From contig CBDDDL010000002.1 in assembly GCA_965226645.1 (NCBI GenBank), positions 744,001-808,000 on the forward strand: a stretch of DNA of 64,000 nt. The letters are read 5' to 3'. The notes beneath the pieces are model-generated. The model saw nothing but the letters and a program-made list of their open reading frames with translations. It searched no databases and was not told the DNA's origin. Positions 1 to 7,941 of this stretch are shown here, in pieces (positions within the stretch are counted from its first letter, which is position 1; every line of letters starts with the position of its first letter). A program made the position numbers and the translations under genes. The stretch comes from Poriferisodalis sp965226645. Its GTDB lineage: Bacteria > Actinomycetota > Acidimicrobiia > Acidimicrobiales > Poriferisodalaceae.

Positions 1-31
1 TCTACTACCCATAGTCAACGACGAACCTCAG

Positions 32-1960
32 CTAGCCGCTAGCCCGCTCGAAGTGAATGAAGTTGTCGGGCCAGTTGGCTTGTCCCCTCGTCAGCGTCCT
101 CGTCCGATAGTGACACGCAGGTGTTCCGTAGTTCATCTCGGTGATCGTGATCTGGTTTCGGTCAGCTGAGACGCTCTCGACGTACGCGACGTGGCCGTAC
201 GCACGGTCGGTGGCACACGACTGGCCGTTGCATTCCTGGCCCCAGTGCGCGACTGAACCGCGGGAGGGGCTCTGGTCGACGGGAATACCGACACCACGTG
301 CGGATCCAGCCCAGTTCTCGGCGTTGCTCCAAATGTGAAGCCAAGCGTTCGCGCCTGGGTGCCAACGGCGTGGAAGGTCGGTTTGAGGCCTGCCGTTGCT
401 GTACGAGTTCGAGAACCCGATGCCGGCATCGCTGAGTCGCCATGCGACATACGAAGTGCACTGACCCCTGATCATGGACCACGAATCACCATCGTTACTG
501 CAACCCTCGCCGTACGGATAGTCGCTGGCTGGGGCAGTGGAAATGCGGTCCGGAGTTGATGGGCCCGGAGCAGCAGGCGTCGTGATGGAGATGCGCGCTG
601 TGGGACCTGCAGTGGTTCCGTTGACTGCACGAACATTGAACGTGTACGTGGTGTCATGCAGTGCGTTGCCGAATCGATAACTCGTCGATTGTCGGGAGCC
701 TTCCCAGGTGCGTCCAGCGCGTGACAAAACATACGTGTAACCCGTGTACGACGAGCCGTCCGCGAGCGATGGAGGCGACCACGTGAAATTAATGCATCCA
801 CGTTCATAATCTGCGCAGTGAAGAAATGTGACCCGTAGGTTTGTGGGCGCAGCCGGCTGGTCCGTTTGCCCGCCCGATATCTCGCAGTTCGAAACGCATT
901 GTGCACGGATTGCGTCAACTCCGAACTGGCTCCGCCAGAGTTGGACCCGCTGATAGTGCTGGTCGGAATTGTTGTCGCGCAGCACCACCGACGCAGTACC
1001 GCCGTTGAAGTCGAACTGGCCAAGGGACGTCCACGCCTCGCGCCCGCACTCATTCGCCTGGTTCACCGCGACGCTGCGAGTGAACCCGTTGCCCCTGACC
1101 TCGTAGCGCATCGTCGCCGCAGCATGGCTGCAGGGCACAAAGACCTGAAGCTCCTGAGTACCAATCCGGTTGCCCAAGTTCCACACCGCGGTGTTCTCCG
1201 GGTTGGCATTGCCACCGATGGCGTAGGTGTAGCGGTAATTGTTCGCCCCGTACCCCCTGCCCGCCTGGCCTACATACCAATACTCAGCCGGCCCCTGCAG
1301 CACCGGATCATCGAAGTCTTGCCACCCCGTCTGCCCGAGCTCAGTCGTCGTACCGTTCGTCGTACCGCCACAGCCCGAAGTGCACTGTGCACGGATGGCA
1401 TCCACGCCGAAACTGCTCCGAGGCAGACCATCACGCTCGTGATGCTGGTCGGAATTGTTGTCGCGCAGCACCACCGACGCAGTACCGCCGTTGAAGTCGA
1501 ACTGGCCAAGGGACGTCCACGCCTCGCGCCCGCACTCATTCGCCTGGTTCACCGCGACGCTCCGAGTGAACCCGTTGCCCCTGACCTCGTAGCGCATCGT
1601 CGCCGCAGCATGGTTGCAGGGCACAAAGACCTGAAGCTCCTGAGTACCAATCCGGTTGCCCAAGTTCCACACCGCGATGTTCTCCGGGTTGGCATTGCCA
1701 CCGATGGCGTAGGTGTAGCGGTAATTGTTCGCCCCGTACCCCCTGCCCGCCTGGCCTACATACCAATACTCAGCCGGCCCCTGCAGCACCGGTTCGTCAA
1801 AGATGTCCCAATTGCTCGAGTTCGTTTGCGCCCCGGCAACTTGAGGAGAGACCTGCACCCCCGCGACGGTGGCAAGAAGTGCCACCACAACGAGGGAGAT
1901 CGTTCGATGCCGGTGCCGACGTGGCGAGGTCCGATGGCCGGTTTGTGTGGCTGAAATCAT
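32..1960 (-). CDS. Exported CHAP-domain amidase/peptidase with two golvesin-like domains and a FN3 domain
   Basis: A predicted exported peptidoglycan hydrolase of 642 aa. Residues 1-45 form a signal peptide with an Arg-rich n-region, a hydrophobic core and a cut near AGA-Q. Two near-identical repeats of about 145 aa follow (51-195, 213-357). Each has the pattern EYWYVGQAGRGYG...TYAIGG...QELQVFVPC...AWTSLGQFDF...GVDAIRAQC, which resembles golvesin C-terminal-like beta-sandwich domains. Residues 370-465 look like fibronectin type III. Residues 480-640 are a CHAP domain with Cys501 (GQCTSYVAW), His590 (YGHVAYVE) and Glu608 (ITEMNY) as the likely catalytic residues. CHAP enzymes cut peptidoglycan as amidases or endopeptidases; which bond is cut here cannot be told. 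It is the last gene of a tight three-gene minus-strand run, 18 bp after the CWB2-like gene. A paralogue is at 9011-10837. Confidence 0.85.
   Translation of the reverse strand: MISATQTGHRTSPRRHRHRTISLVVVALLATVAGVQVSPQVAGAQTNSSNWDIFDEPVLQGPAEYWYVGQAGRGYGANNYRYTYAIGGNANPENIAVWNLGNRIGTQELQVFVPCNHAAATMRYEVRGNGFTRSVAVNQANECGREAWTSLGQFDFNGGTASVVLRDNNSDQHHERDGLPRSSFGVDAIRAQCTSGCGGTTNGTTTELGQTGWQDFDDPVLQGPAEYWYVGQAGRGYGANNYRYTYAIGGNANPENTAVWNLGNRIGTQELQVFVPCSHAAATMRYEVRGNGFTRSVAVNQANECGREAWTSLGQFDFNGGTASVVLRDNNSDQHYQRVQLWRSQFGVDAIRAQCVSNCEISGGQTDQPAAPTNLRVTFLHCADYERGCINFTWSPPSLADGSSYTGYTYVLSRAGRTWEGSRQSTSYRFGNALHDTTYTFNVRAVNGTTAGPTARISITTPAAPGPSTPDRISTAPASDYPYGEGCSNDGDSWSMIRGQCTSYVAWRLSDAGIGFSNSYSNGRPQTDLPRRWHPGANAWLHIWSNAENWAGSARGVGIPVDQSPSRGSVAHWGQECNGQSCATDRAYGHVAYVESVSADRNQITITEMNYGTPACHYRTRTLTRGQANWPDNFIHFERASG
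957..1793. repeat. Two near-identical ~351-bp direct repeats inside the CHAP gene
   Basis: The DNA at about 957-1307 recurs at about 1443-1793, a period of 486 bp (162 codons). By eye only a few substitutions separate the copies, for example gcgag/ccgag and ggctgc/ggttgc. They encode the two golvesin-like domains of the CHAP protein. The equivalent domains in the paralogue at 9011-10837 have diverged much more, so this pair is a recent duplication or is kept alike by gene conversion. Confidence 0.85.
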
Positions 1961-1978
1961 CGGATTCGTGCCTCCGTC

Positions 1979-2959
1979 CTAGTTCTCGGCGTCCGCGTCA
2001 CCGGAGTCGCCGCTATCGCCAGCGTCACCGGCGTCATGTCCGGACGAACTGGATGCTCTTGCGATCTCGATGATCAGGTCCGCCACGGCCTTTTGCGTTG
2101 CCCAACGGTCGGCGCCTGCGATGCGTTCGGGGTTCGATACGCCGAAGTGTCGGTTCAACCACGAGATCGGAATGGCAGCAGTGCCTCCCACAACGAACGT
2201 TGTGGCCGCCCTGCCTGCTTCGTTCCTGCTGCTTCTCGTTGGCGCTTGGTTGCTCCGCGGATCGCCGACATCGACCAGGCAACGAGCCGAGCTGCTGATC
2301 GTCTGCAAATTGTCGAGCGCCTCGGCGAGCATGTTCGCGGCTGCCCGGTCCTCAACCACGTTCAGCTTCACCAGCACCGCATGCTGTGTGCAGTCGGTAT
2401 TTGGCGGCAGCAGCGGCGAGCTGGCTTGCGATCCGCCGTAGGGCTGGAGCGGCTGTCCGAGCGTCAGTCGAATGATGGCGTTCGCTACTTCAGCCTGGGT
2501 TTCCCAGCGATTCCCGCCGGCAATCCTCGTTGAGCTGGCGACGCCCAACCTCTGTGTCAGCCATGCGTCGGGAATTGCTCCAGGGCCTCCGACTACATAG
2601 ACCCGGCTTGCGTTCGACGCCTGTTGGCGGGTGCCAGCAGGAACTTGTCCATTCGATGGGTCACCGGCGTCAAGAAGGCAGCGTCCGCTTCTGGACAGGC
2701 TTCGGACCGTCTCGGCGAGCATGTTTGCCGCCGCCCGGTCCTCTATGACCGACAACTTTGCGATTACTGCGTCGCCATCGCATCCCGTATTTGGCGGAAG
2801 TGAAGGTACTCGCGCACCGACTTCAGATGGTGCAACAAGAACGATCAAGACAATGAATGAGACAGACGCCGCTACGCGTCGCCGCCATCGGTCTCGTTCG
2901 CCAGTGGAGGTCGTGTTTCTCTTGGCATCACTCCGTGACAACGCATCACTATCGCGCAT
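1979..2959 (-). CDS. Exported two-module degenerate CWB2-like protein
   Basis: A 326-aa protein with a basic N-terminus and a hydrophobic signal segment (about 29-49) ending near GAR. The rest is two similar modules. Each begins with Pro-Pro-Asn-Thr-x-Cys, then DAVIAKLSVIEDRAAANMLAE, a second Cys in RCLLDAGDP, a VVGGP.AIP..WL segment and a closing RIAGGNRWETQ. The VVGG...RIxGxxRWxTQ half matches the end of a cell-wall-binding repeat 2 unit. The usual front half of CWB2 (FPDALAA...PILLT) is replaced by the EDRAAANMLAE/CLLDAGD motif. The tail is Gly/Asp/Ser-rich. The gene starts 3 nt after the stop of 2963-3880 and lies 18 bp before the CHAP gene, so co-expression is likely. The close paralogue at 7942-8916 also precedes a CHAP gene. 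Cell-wall attachment is inferred. Confidence 0.75.
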   Translation of the reverse strand: MRDSDALSRSDAKRNTTSTGERDRWRRRVAASVSFIVLIVLVAPSEVGARVPSLPPNTGCDGDAVIAKLSVIEDRAAANMLAETVRSLSRSGRCLLDAGDPSNGQVPAGTRQQASNASRVYVVGGPGAIPDAWLTQRLGVASSTRIAGGNRWETQAEVANAIIRLTLGQPLQPYGGSQASSPLLPPNTDCTQHAVLVKLNVVEDRAAANMLAEALDNLQTISSSARCLVDVGDPRSNQAPTRSSRNEAGRAATTFVVGGTAAIPISWLNRHFGVSNPERIAGADRWATQKAVADLIIEIARASSSSGHDAGDAGDSGDSGDADAEN

Positions 2960-2962
2960 GAC

Positions 2963-3880
2963 CTAATTCGCCCTTCCATTGCCCGTTACGTTGCACGGTT
3001 CTGATTGCTCAACACCGGGGTAGGTCACCAAGTGCGTGTCAGTCCAATACCGGCACCAGGCGGACAGATGCTTACCGCTTGAGATCCATCCGCTCGCAGC
3101 ATCCCGGTTGCGGTCGTATGTGCCCGCGCTGATGTTGACCGATTGTTGCTGACCCACTCCTAGCCACAAACCGCCGTCCGCAACATCGTAAGTAGTTCCG
3201 GGAATGTAGTTGTCACCGGCATCTCGCAGACTTACCGTCAGCACCACCCGGACGGGATTGCCGCTCAAGTTTCGGAGCGACCACTCGCAGCGCGCTTCTT
3301 GGTACACGTCACCGAGGCCAGAAACACTGTCCCATCGCACTGCACGGCCATCACTGTTGATTTGGTAAAAGCTGTCGCTGGTTTCGCGCCTGCACGCATA
3401 TGAAGCATCCACCTGCGCCTGTACTGGGTCGCCGAGCACGGAGCGAGCAGCGAGTGCAGCGGTGTGCCGGCGGTCATCGCCAGCAATGCGCGTCACCTCG
3501 GCTCCCGGTGCCTCGTCTGCGATGGTGTCCTCGATAGACGTCGGAAGCACTGCATTTCCGCCGACAAGGACGACGCGTGCGGGTTGGTAGTCCCTCAGCA
3601 TGGCGATCTCGTGGGGGCCAAGCCCGCCCGTGGAACCATAAAGGAGTGCCGCTGTGCCGCTATCAGTTGCGGCCAATCCGGCGGCCACACCTACATCGGG
3701 CAAGCTCCATCCGTTGGCTATATACAGCGTTGCCGTGTCCGCTCGAGTGTCCGCAGATGCCGGCACGGCGAACGCAACCACCGCCAGTACGGCCGCTAGC
3801 AACGCCCATCGAAACTTCTTGGAGGCTGATGTCGTGTGCCCAGTGGTATCACCATGAGACTGCGTGTCCAAAATGCACAT
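2963..3880 (-). CDS. Exported protein with a single CWB2 module and a Cys-containing C-terminal domain
   Basis: A 305-aa protein. A hydrophobic signal segment ends at PASA about residue 44. Residues 47-140 look like one CWB2 unit (LYIANGWSLPDVGVAAGLAA, then VVLVGGNAVLP, then RIAGDDRRHTAALAAR). The C-terminal 160 residues are beta-rich with four Cys (YACRRE, EARCEWSL, AWCRYW, EPCNV) and match no family I recognise. It is the first gene of the minus-strand run with the two-module CWB2-like gene (3-nt gap) and the CHAP gene. Upstream, 3881-4046 is a short AT-rich divergent intergenic region that should hold the promoters of this gene and of the polymerase at 4047. No clear ribosome site precedes the ATG, so the true start may lie further in, before the SKKFRW stretch. 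Confidence 0.7.
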   Translation of the reverse strand: MCILDTQSHGDTTGHTTSASKKFRWALLAAVLAVVAFAVPASADTRADTATLYIANGWSLPDVGVAAGLAATDSGTAALLYGSTGGLGPHEIAMLRDYQPARVVLVGGNAVLPTSIEDTIADEAPGAEVTRIAGDDRRHTAALAARSVLGDPVQAQVDASYACRRETSDSFYQINSDGRAVRWDSVSGLGDVYQEARCEWSLRNLSGNPVRVVLTVSLRDAGDNYIPGTTYDVADGGLWLGVGQQQSVNISAGTYDRNRDAASGWISSGKHLSAWCRYWTDTHLVTYPGVEQSEPCNVTGNGRAN

Positions 3881-4046
3881 GGCACCACACGGTAACTACG
3901 CCCCAATTGATCCACAATGCACCATAATGCATAGTACTATGAAATATCAATAACAAGAAGCACCTGAGATTTCTGCGCAATTTTCTTTATGCAATTGGCC
4001 GCAATCGTCAAACAATCGTGAATGACAGAGGCGTGGAATACATTCG

Positions 4047-5771
4047 ATGGCGGTGACAACCGGTAGTGCGCGCTCGACGCCTCGGTCGCTGCGCGAGACA
4101 TCGCAATCTCGACCAGTGCTGTTTGCCGGTCTGGCTCTGGTGGTCGTCGGCGCCGGCGCAGTGTTCGATCCTTGGGGGTGGAGCGGTTACCTGTCGGTCA
4201 AGGTGATCGCCGTCGGCGTCGGCGTTGCGTTGCTGGCACTGTCGCTGGGTCGGACTGGGTCGCTGGTCGTTCCTTGGGGCGCTTGGGGCGCGTCTGCGGG
4301 CGTGCTGGGCGTGCTGATGGTGCTCGCGACCGTGCTCAACGGGACGGTGTGGCGTTCGGTGCTGGGTGCGCCCCTGCGGCTCGAGGGAATGCTGGCATGG
4401 CTCGGGTTCGCGACTGCGTTCGTTGTCGGACTGTCGCTTCGCAGGCGGCACGGGGATGTCGCGACGGACACTCTCATGCAGGTTGCGGTGATTGCGGTCA
4501 TCGTGGTCGGTGCAGTGGGCGTCGGAGAGCTCGCCGGAGTCGAAGTCGACAGCGATCTGATCGAGTTCCGTGGCCGCGTGCGGTCAACGCTGGGCAATCC
4601 GGCCGCGTTCGCGGGATTCGTTCTTCTCGTCGCTCCGCTGGCCGCCGCTGCGTCGCTGCGGCGGGATTGGTGGCGGTGGGCGGGCGTCGGCGCTGCATGC
4701 TTCTCTCTGATCGGCATCGCCGTAGCGCAGAGCCGCGGAGCGTGGCTTGCTGCTGGGGCCGTCGCCGTTGGCATCGCCGCCGTGCGGTTGCGCGGACGAC
4801 TTCGCTGGGTGAGTGCGGCAGCACTGCTGGCGGCTGCGGCCGGATCGGTGTTGTCCGGTCGGTGGCATGACGCAGTCGCTGACCTCGGCGAGAGGGCTGC
4901 GATCTGGCGTGTTGCTGTGTCAACTATCGCCGACAACCCGGTGCTCGGTGTGGGGCCAGAAGGCTTCGGGGTCGCTTTCGGAGAACGCGTCAGCGACGAC
5001 ACCATCCGTGAGATCGGTCGTGCTGCGGTGGTGGACCGCGCCCACAGCGGCATCTTGGACTTCGCGGTGTCGTTCGGCGGCGTTGCCGGGCTGCTGCTCG
5101 CGGCGCTGCTGGGAGCTGTCGGCGTCGCAGCATTGACCGCAGTACGCAGCGGCGACTGGCGGCTGGTCGCGCTCGCGGCGGGCGTCACGGCATACGGGCT
5201 CCAGCAGCAAGTCCTGTTCGCGCACCCCGCTGTGGACACCGTGTGGTGGCTGATGATCGGATTCCTCGTCGCCGACACTGCCCTCGCAGTCCGACCGATG
5301 CCGCGCACCGCAGCGGTCGCGGCGGTAGCGGTGGCGGCGGCGCTCGTCGTCAACTCGGCATCGGTGCTGCGCAACGACCGTCTCTACAAGCAGGCGCTGG
5401 ATGCACCGTCGATCTCCGACGCGTACGAAGCCCTCGATCGCGCCGCTTCGCATCGGCCGTTCGACGACGCGAGCTATCTGCTCATGGGCAAGCTTGTGGG
5501 CGCCGCGCCGGACGTCTCGATTGTGCTGCGCGGCGTGGGGCGTCTGAGCGAGGGCGCTGAGCGCAATCGCGGAAACGAGCTTGTGCTGCTGGCACTCGCC
5601 GACGCCCAGCTCCAAGCGCACCGGCTCGCGGGACAGCCCTCGTTTGCTGCGGACGCTGATCGGACACTGTCGTCGCTGATCGCGCAACAGCCCGCAAACG
5701 GAGACGCCTTCCTACGGCGCGGCATCGCCCGCTACTACCTCGGCGACACCGACGCAGCCCGCACCGACTGA
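4047..5771 (+). CDS. O-antigen ligase/polymerase-like (Wzy_C) membrane protein with TPR tail, stopped by an in-frame TGA
   Basis: A polytopic membrane protein of 574 aa with about ten hydrophobic segments between residues 20 and 440. The Wzy_C hallmarks are VRSTLGNPAAFAGF, SRGAWLAA, IADNPVLGVGPEGFG and VVDRAHSGILDF, as in O-antigen ligases and polymerases that extend or transfer surface glycans at the outer face of the membrane. Residues 460-574 are TPR-like helices. The ORF stops at TGA 5769-5771 in the middle of a TPR helix. The same frame continues through 5867 with QRAADLMPERAEPRDYL, so a single TGG-to-TGA change would explain it and the intact gene would be 4047-5867. Most of the protein, including the membrane domain, is intact. 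Its role with the neighbouring surface proteins is inferred only. Confidence 0.8.
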   Translation: MAVTTGSARSTPRSLRETSQSRPVLFAGLALVVVGAGAVFDPWGWSGYLSVKVIAVGVGVALLALSLGRTGSLVVPWGAWGASAGVLGVLMVLATVLNGTVWRSVLGAPLRLEGMLAWLGFATAFVVGLSLRRRHGDVATDTLMQVAVIAVIVVGAVGVGELAGVEVDSDLIEFRGRVRSTLGNPAAFAGFVLLVAPLAAAASLRRDWWRWAGVGAACFSLIGIAVAQSRGAWLAAGAVAVGIAAVRLRGRLRWVSAAALLAAAAGSVLSGRWHDAVADLGERAAIWRVAVSTIADNPVLGVGPEGFGVAFGERVSDDTIREIGRAAVVDRAHSGILDFAVSFGGVAGLLLAALLGAVGVAALTAVRSGDWRLVALAAGVTAYGLQQQVLFAHPAVDTVWWLMIGFLVADTALAVRPMPRTAAVAAVAVAAALVVNSASVLRNDRLYKQALDAPSISDAYEALDRAASHRPFDDASYLLMGKLVGAAPDVSIVLRGVGRLSEGAERNRGNELVLLALADAQLQAHRLAGQPSFAADADRTLSSLIAQQPANGDAFLRRGIARYYLGDTDAARTD

Positions 5772-6008
5772 CAGCGCGCCGCGGACCTCATGCCAGAGCG
5801 CGCAGAACCCCGCGACTACCTCACCGCGGTCGACAGCGACGCCTCAGGCGAGTCCGATCGGCCATGATGCTGCTGACTATCATCACTCCGGCGTCGAAGT
5901 GGCACGCGAAGACGCTGCGGCTCCAACGGAGGTTCAGATGAGGTCACGCACCGGCGGCGGCACGCGACGAGAGGCCAAACGCCGTGCGCTATTGCGCGGC
6001 CGCTATTT

Positions 6009-7355
6009 GGCCCTTCGTCTTTTGTTGGGATGAGGGTGGGTTGAGGGTCCGTTTGTAGGGGTCGAGGCCCTGCTGGGATCGGTGTTTGAAGACGCCGAAC
6101 CCTGGAGGGCCTCGATGGCGAGTGATGTTATGTCGGTGCGGCTGTGGCTGCCGCGCATCAAAGTGGAGGGGGTCGTCGTCGACGCGCCGGAGGAGCTGGT
6201 GGTGCGGGTGTGCTCGACGGTGCGCCGCCCCGGATGCCCCGATTGCGGGGTCCCGAGCGGGAAGGTTCATGACCGCGGGGACAACAAGATCCGCGACTTG
6301 GAGGTGTCGGGGCGGCCGGTGACGCTGATCTGGGAGCGGCGGCGGCTGGTGTGCGAGCCGTGCGGCAGCCGTTTCGTCGAGGGCCATCAGGGGTTCGAGG
6401 GCCGCGTCACGGCGCGTCTGGCCCGCCGGCTGGTCAAAGACGCCCGTGCGATGACGGTCAACGCGGCAGCCAAACGCCGCCAGGTGAGCTGGAAGCTGGT
6501 GAACTCGCTGGTGGTCGCATGGGCGGGGCTGGTCGGCGAGCACCGCCGCCGGCAAAGATGCCGGGTGCTGGGGGTGGACGAGGCCTCGATCCGCAAACGG
6601 CACCGCTACGTGACGGTGATCGTCAACGGCGACACCGGCGAGGTGCTCGCCATGGTGCCCCACCGCGACACCCAGGCGCTCAGCGGCTTTCTGGCCGCCC
6701 AAGGGCCCCGATGGTGCAAAGCCGTGAAGGTCGTCGTCTCCGACGGCTCCAAGGCGTACAAGGCCGCGATCGATAAGCGGCTCGGCCACGCCCGCCATGT
6801 GCTGGACCGGTACCGGGTCATCAGATGGTTCGCGGCGGGGCTCACCGCGGTGCGCCGCGACGTGCAGCGCCGCCCCGAGGGCTCAGTGCCCGCGTTCGAC
6901 CGCGACGTGTTCAGGTCCAGGTTCTTGCTGATGCGCCGACCCGACAAGCTCGCAGCGGCCGAACAGGCACGCCTCGACGCGTTGTTCGCCGCCCATCCGC
7001 GGCTCAACCCAGCCCCGGAAGCGCTCGGCGAGCTGCACAACCTCTATCTCGCCGACGACCGCAAGGGCGCCCTCGAGGCGCTCGACCGGTTCGCTGACAT
7101 CTACCGCACCGGCGACATCCCCGAGTTCAGCAGCATCGTCGACACGTTCTTGGCGTGGCACAACCAGATACTCGACTGGCACCACGCCGGGCGGCCCCCC
7201 AACGGCCGCATCGACCGCACCAACAACCTGCTCCAAGTCCTGCGACGCCGAGCCCACGGCTTCACCAACTACGCCAACTTCGAAGCCCGCGGCCTCCTCC
7301 TAACATGAACCCCGCCGAGCCCAGCAGCCCGAATCCCAAAAAAAGACGAAGGCTC
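6009..7355 (+). mobile_element. ISL3-family insertion sequence, copy 1 (intact transposase)
   Basis: The element is 1347 bp. Its ends are GGCCCTTCGTCTTTT on the left and, inverted, GAGCCTTCGTCTTTT on the right: imperfect inverted repeats of about 28 bp. The boundaries are set by comparison with the copy at 41215-42563, which has an 8-bp target duplication. Here the flanking 8-mers (CGCTATTT and GGCAAGTT) differ, so this copy has no target duplication. One flank may have been changed by recombination or deletion. Confidence 0.85.
6115..7308 (+). CDS. ISL3-family transposase
   Basis: About 397 aa from the ATG at 6115, which has GGAGG six nt upstream; an in-frame GTG lies at 6082. The N-terminus carries the ISL3 zinc finger as CPDC and CEPC pairs. 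A helix-turn-helix region (residues ~110-140) precedes the DDE core, which has VLGVDEASIRKRHRYVTV, VVVSDGSKAYKAA and a late acidic region. The C-terminal segment with RTNNLLQVLRRRAHGFTNYANFEARGL is typical of the family. The frame is uninterrupted, unlike the copy at 41262-42457, so this is the likely source of active transposase for the related copies. Confidence 0.9.
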   Translation: MASDVMSVRLWLPRIKVEGVVVDAPEELVVRVCSTVRRPGCPDCGVPSGKVHDRGDNKIRDLEVSGRPVTLIWERRRLVCEPCGSRFVEGHQGFEGRVTARLARRLVKDARAMTVNAAAKRRQVSWKLVNSLVVAWAGLVGEHRRRQRCRVLGVDEASIRKRHRYVTVIVNGDTGEVLAMVPHRDTQALSGFLAAQGPRWCKAVKVVVSDGSKAYKAAIDKRLGHARHVLDRYRVIRWFAAGLTAVRRDVQRRPEGSVPAFDRDVFRSRFLLMRRPDKLAAAEQARLDALFAAHPRLNPAPEALGELHNLYLADDRKGALEALDRFADIYRTGDIPEFSSIVDTFLAWHNQILDWHHAGRPPNGRIDRTNNLLQVLRRRAHGFTNYANFEARGLLLT

Positions 7356-7941
7356 GGCAAGTTCAGAGCTGCTGCTGGTGACGCCGACGATGGCGAGGTT
7401 GTCTCCGTGCTGTGCCTTTCTGTGAGGCCTCTTCAGCAATCTTTGATCGAGTTCTGGGCTTGTGGTGAATTGTCATTGGCAATAGTCCGGTAGCAATTCG
7501 CGCTGAATTGCCGCAGGAACACATAGTCAAGACCACTACACCTGAAGAAATACTCAATGGATCAGGGCGGGAATCATTAGATCTCTTGGCTAATGAATTG
7601 GTTCTGTTGCGGAAACCCTTGGAATCAGACCGCCTGGTGAAGTATCGCAAGACCCACTGAACTCGGCTATTTCGACTTGATCTTGTTCAATTTCAATGCT
7701 CTAAACGCGCGGCTGTCGCCGTTGGTCACTGAAATCGAACAGTCGACTGGGTCGTCGATTCAGCCACTGCCGGCACCAATTCTGCTCTGAATTCAAAAAT
7801 TGTTCATCGTTATAGTCGCACCAATTATCTGGCGGGGAGATCCTGGGGGCAACGAGCTCTCTGAACTCCACGTCGACGTCGGCTCTGGCCCTGCCAACTG
7901 AGCCGAAGGGACAGAGCAGAACGCGGAGGAACACATTTTCC
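7356..7941. other. Intergenic region between ISL3 copy 1 and the second CWB2-like gene
   Basis: A 586-bp stretch that is more AT-rich than its surroundings. It holds a possible plus-strand coding remnant (7469-7660, listed separately) and, just before 7942, GGAGG 12 nt upstream of the ATG. A minus-strand frame at 7701-7952 encodes NWCRQW-type residues faintly like the C-terminus of the protein at 2963-3880. The match is too short to call. No terminator is obvious. Confidence 0.4.
7469..7660 (+). pseudogene. Possible 3' remnant of an unknown gene next to ISL3
   Basis: An open frame of 63 codons after a stop, with no good start, ends at TGA 7658-7660. The translation includes RAELPQEHIVKTTTPEE and LANELVLLRKPLESDRL, which has a natural amino-acid composition with Lys and Glu, unlike shadow frames in this GC-rich DNA. 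I do not recognise the family. It may be the tail of a gene cut by the rearrangement that left ISL3 copy 1 without a target duplication. Confidence 0.3.

Noticed and set aside
866..1954. A 362-codon plus-strand frame opposite the CHAP gene
   Set aside because: It contains the same repeat as the real gene on the other strand and has no recognisable domain; a shadow of the duplicated coding DNA.
5769..5771. Genome-wide reassignment of TGA to Trp
   Set aside because: TGA ends well-defined genes in this window, for example the CHAP gene at 10837 and terC at 62222.
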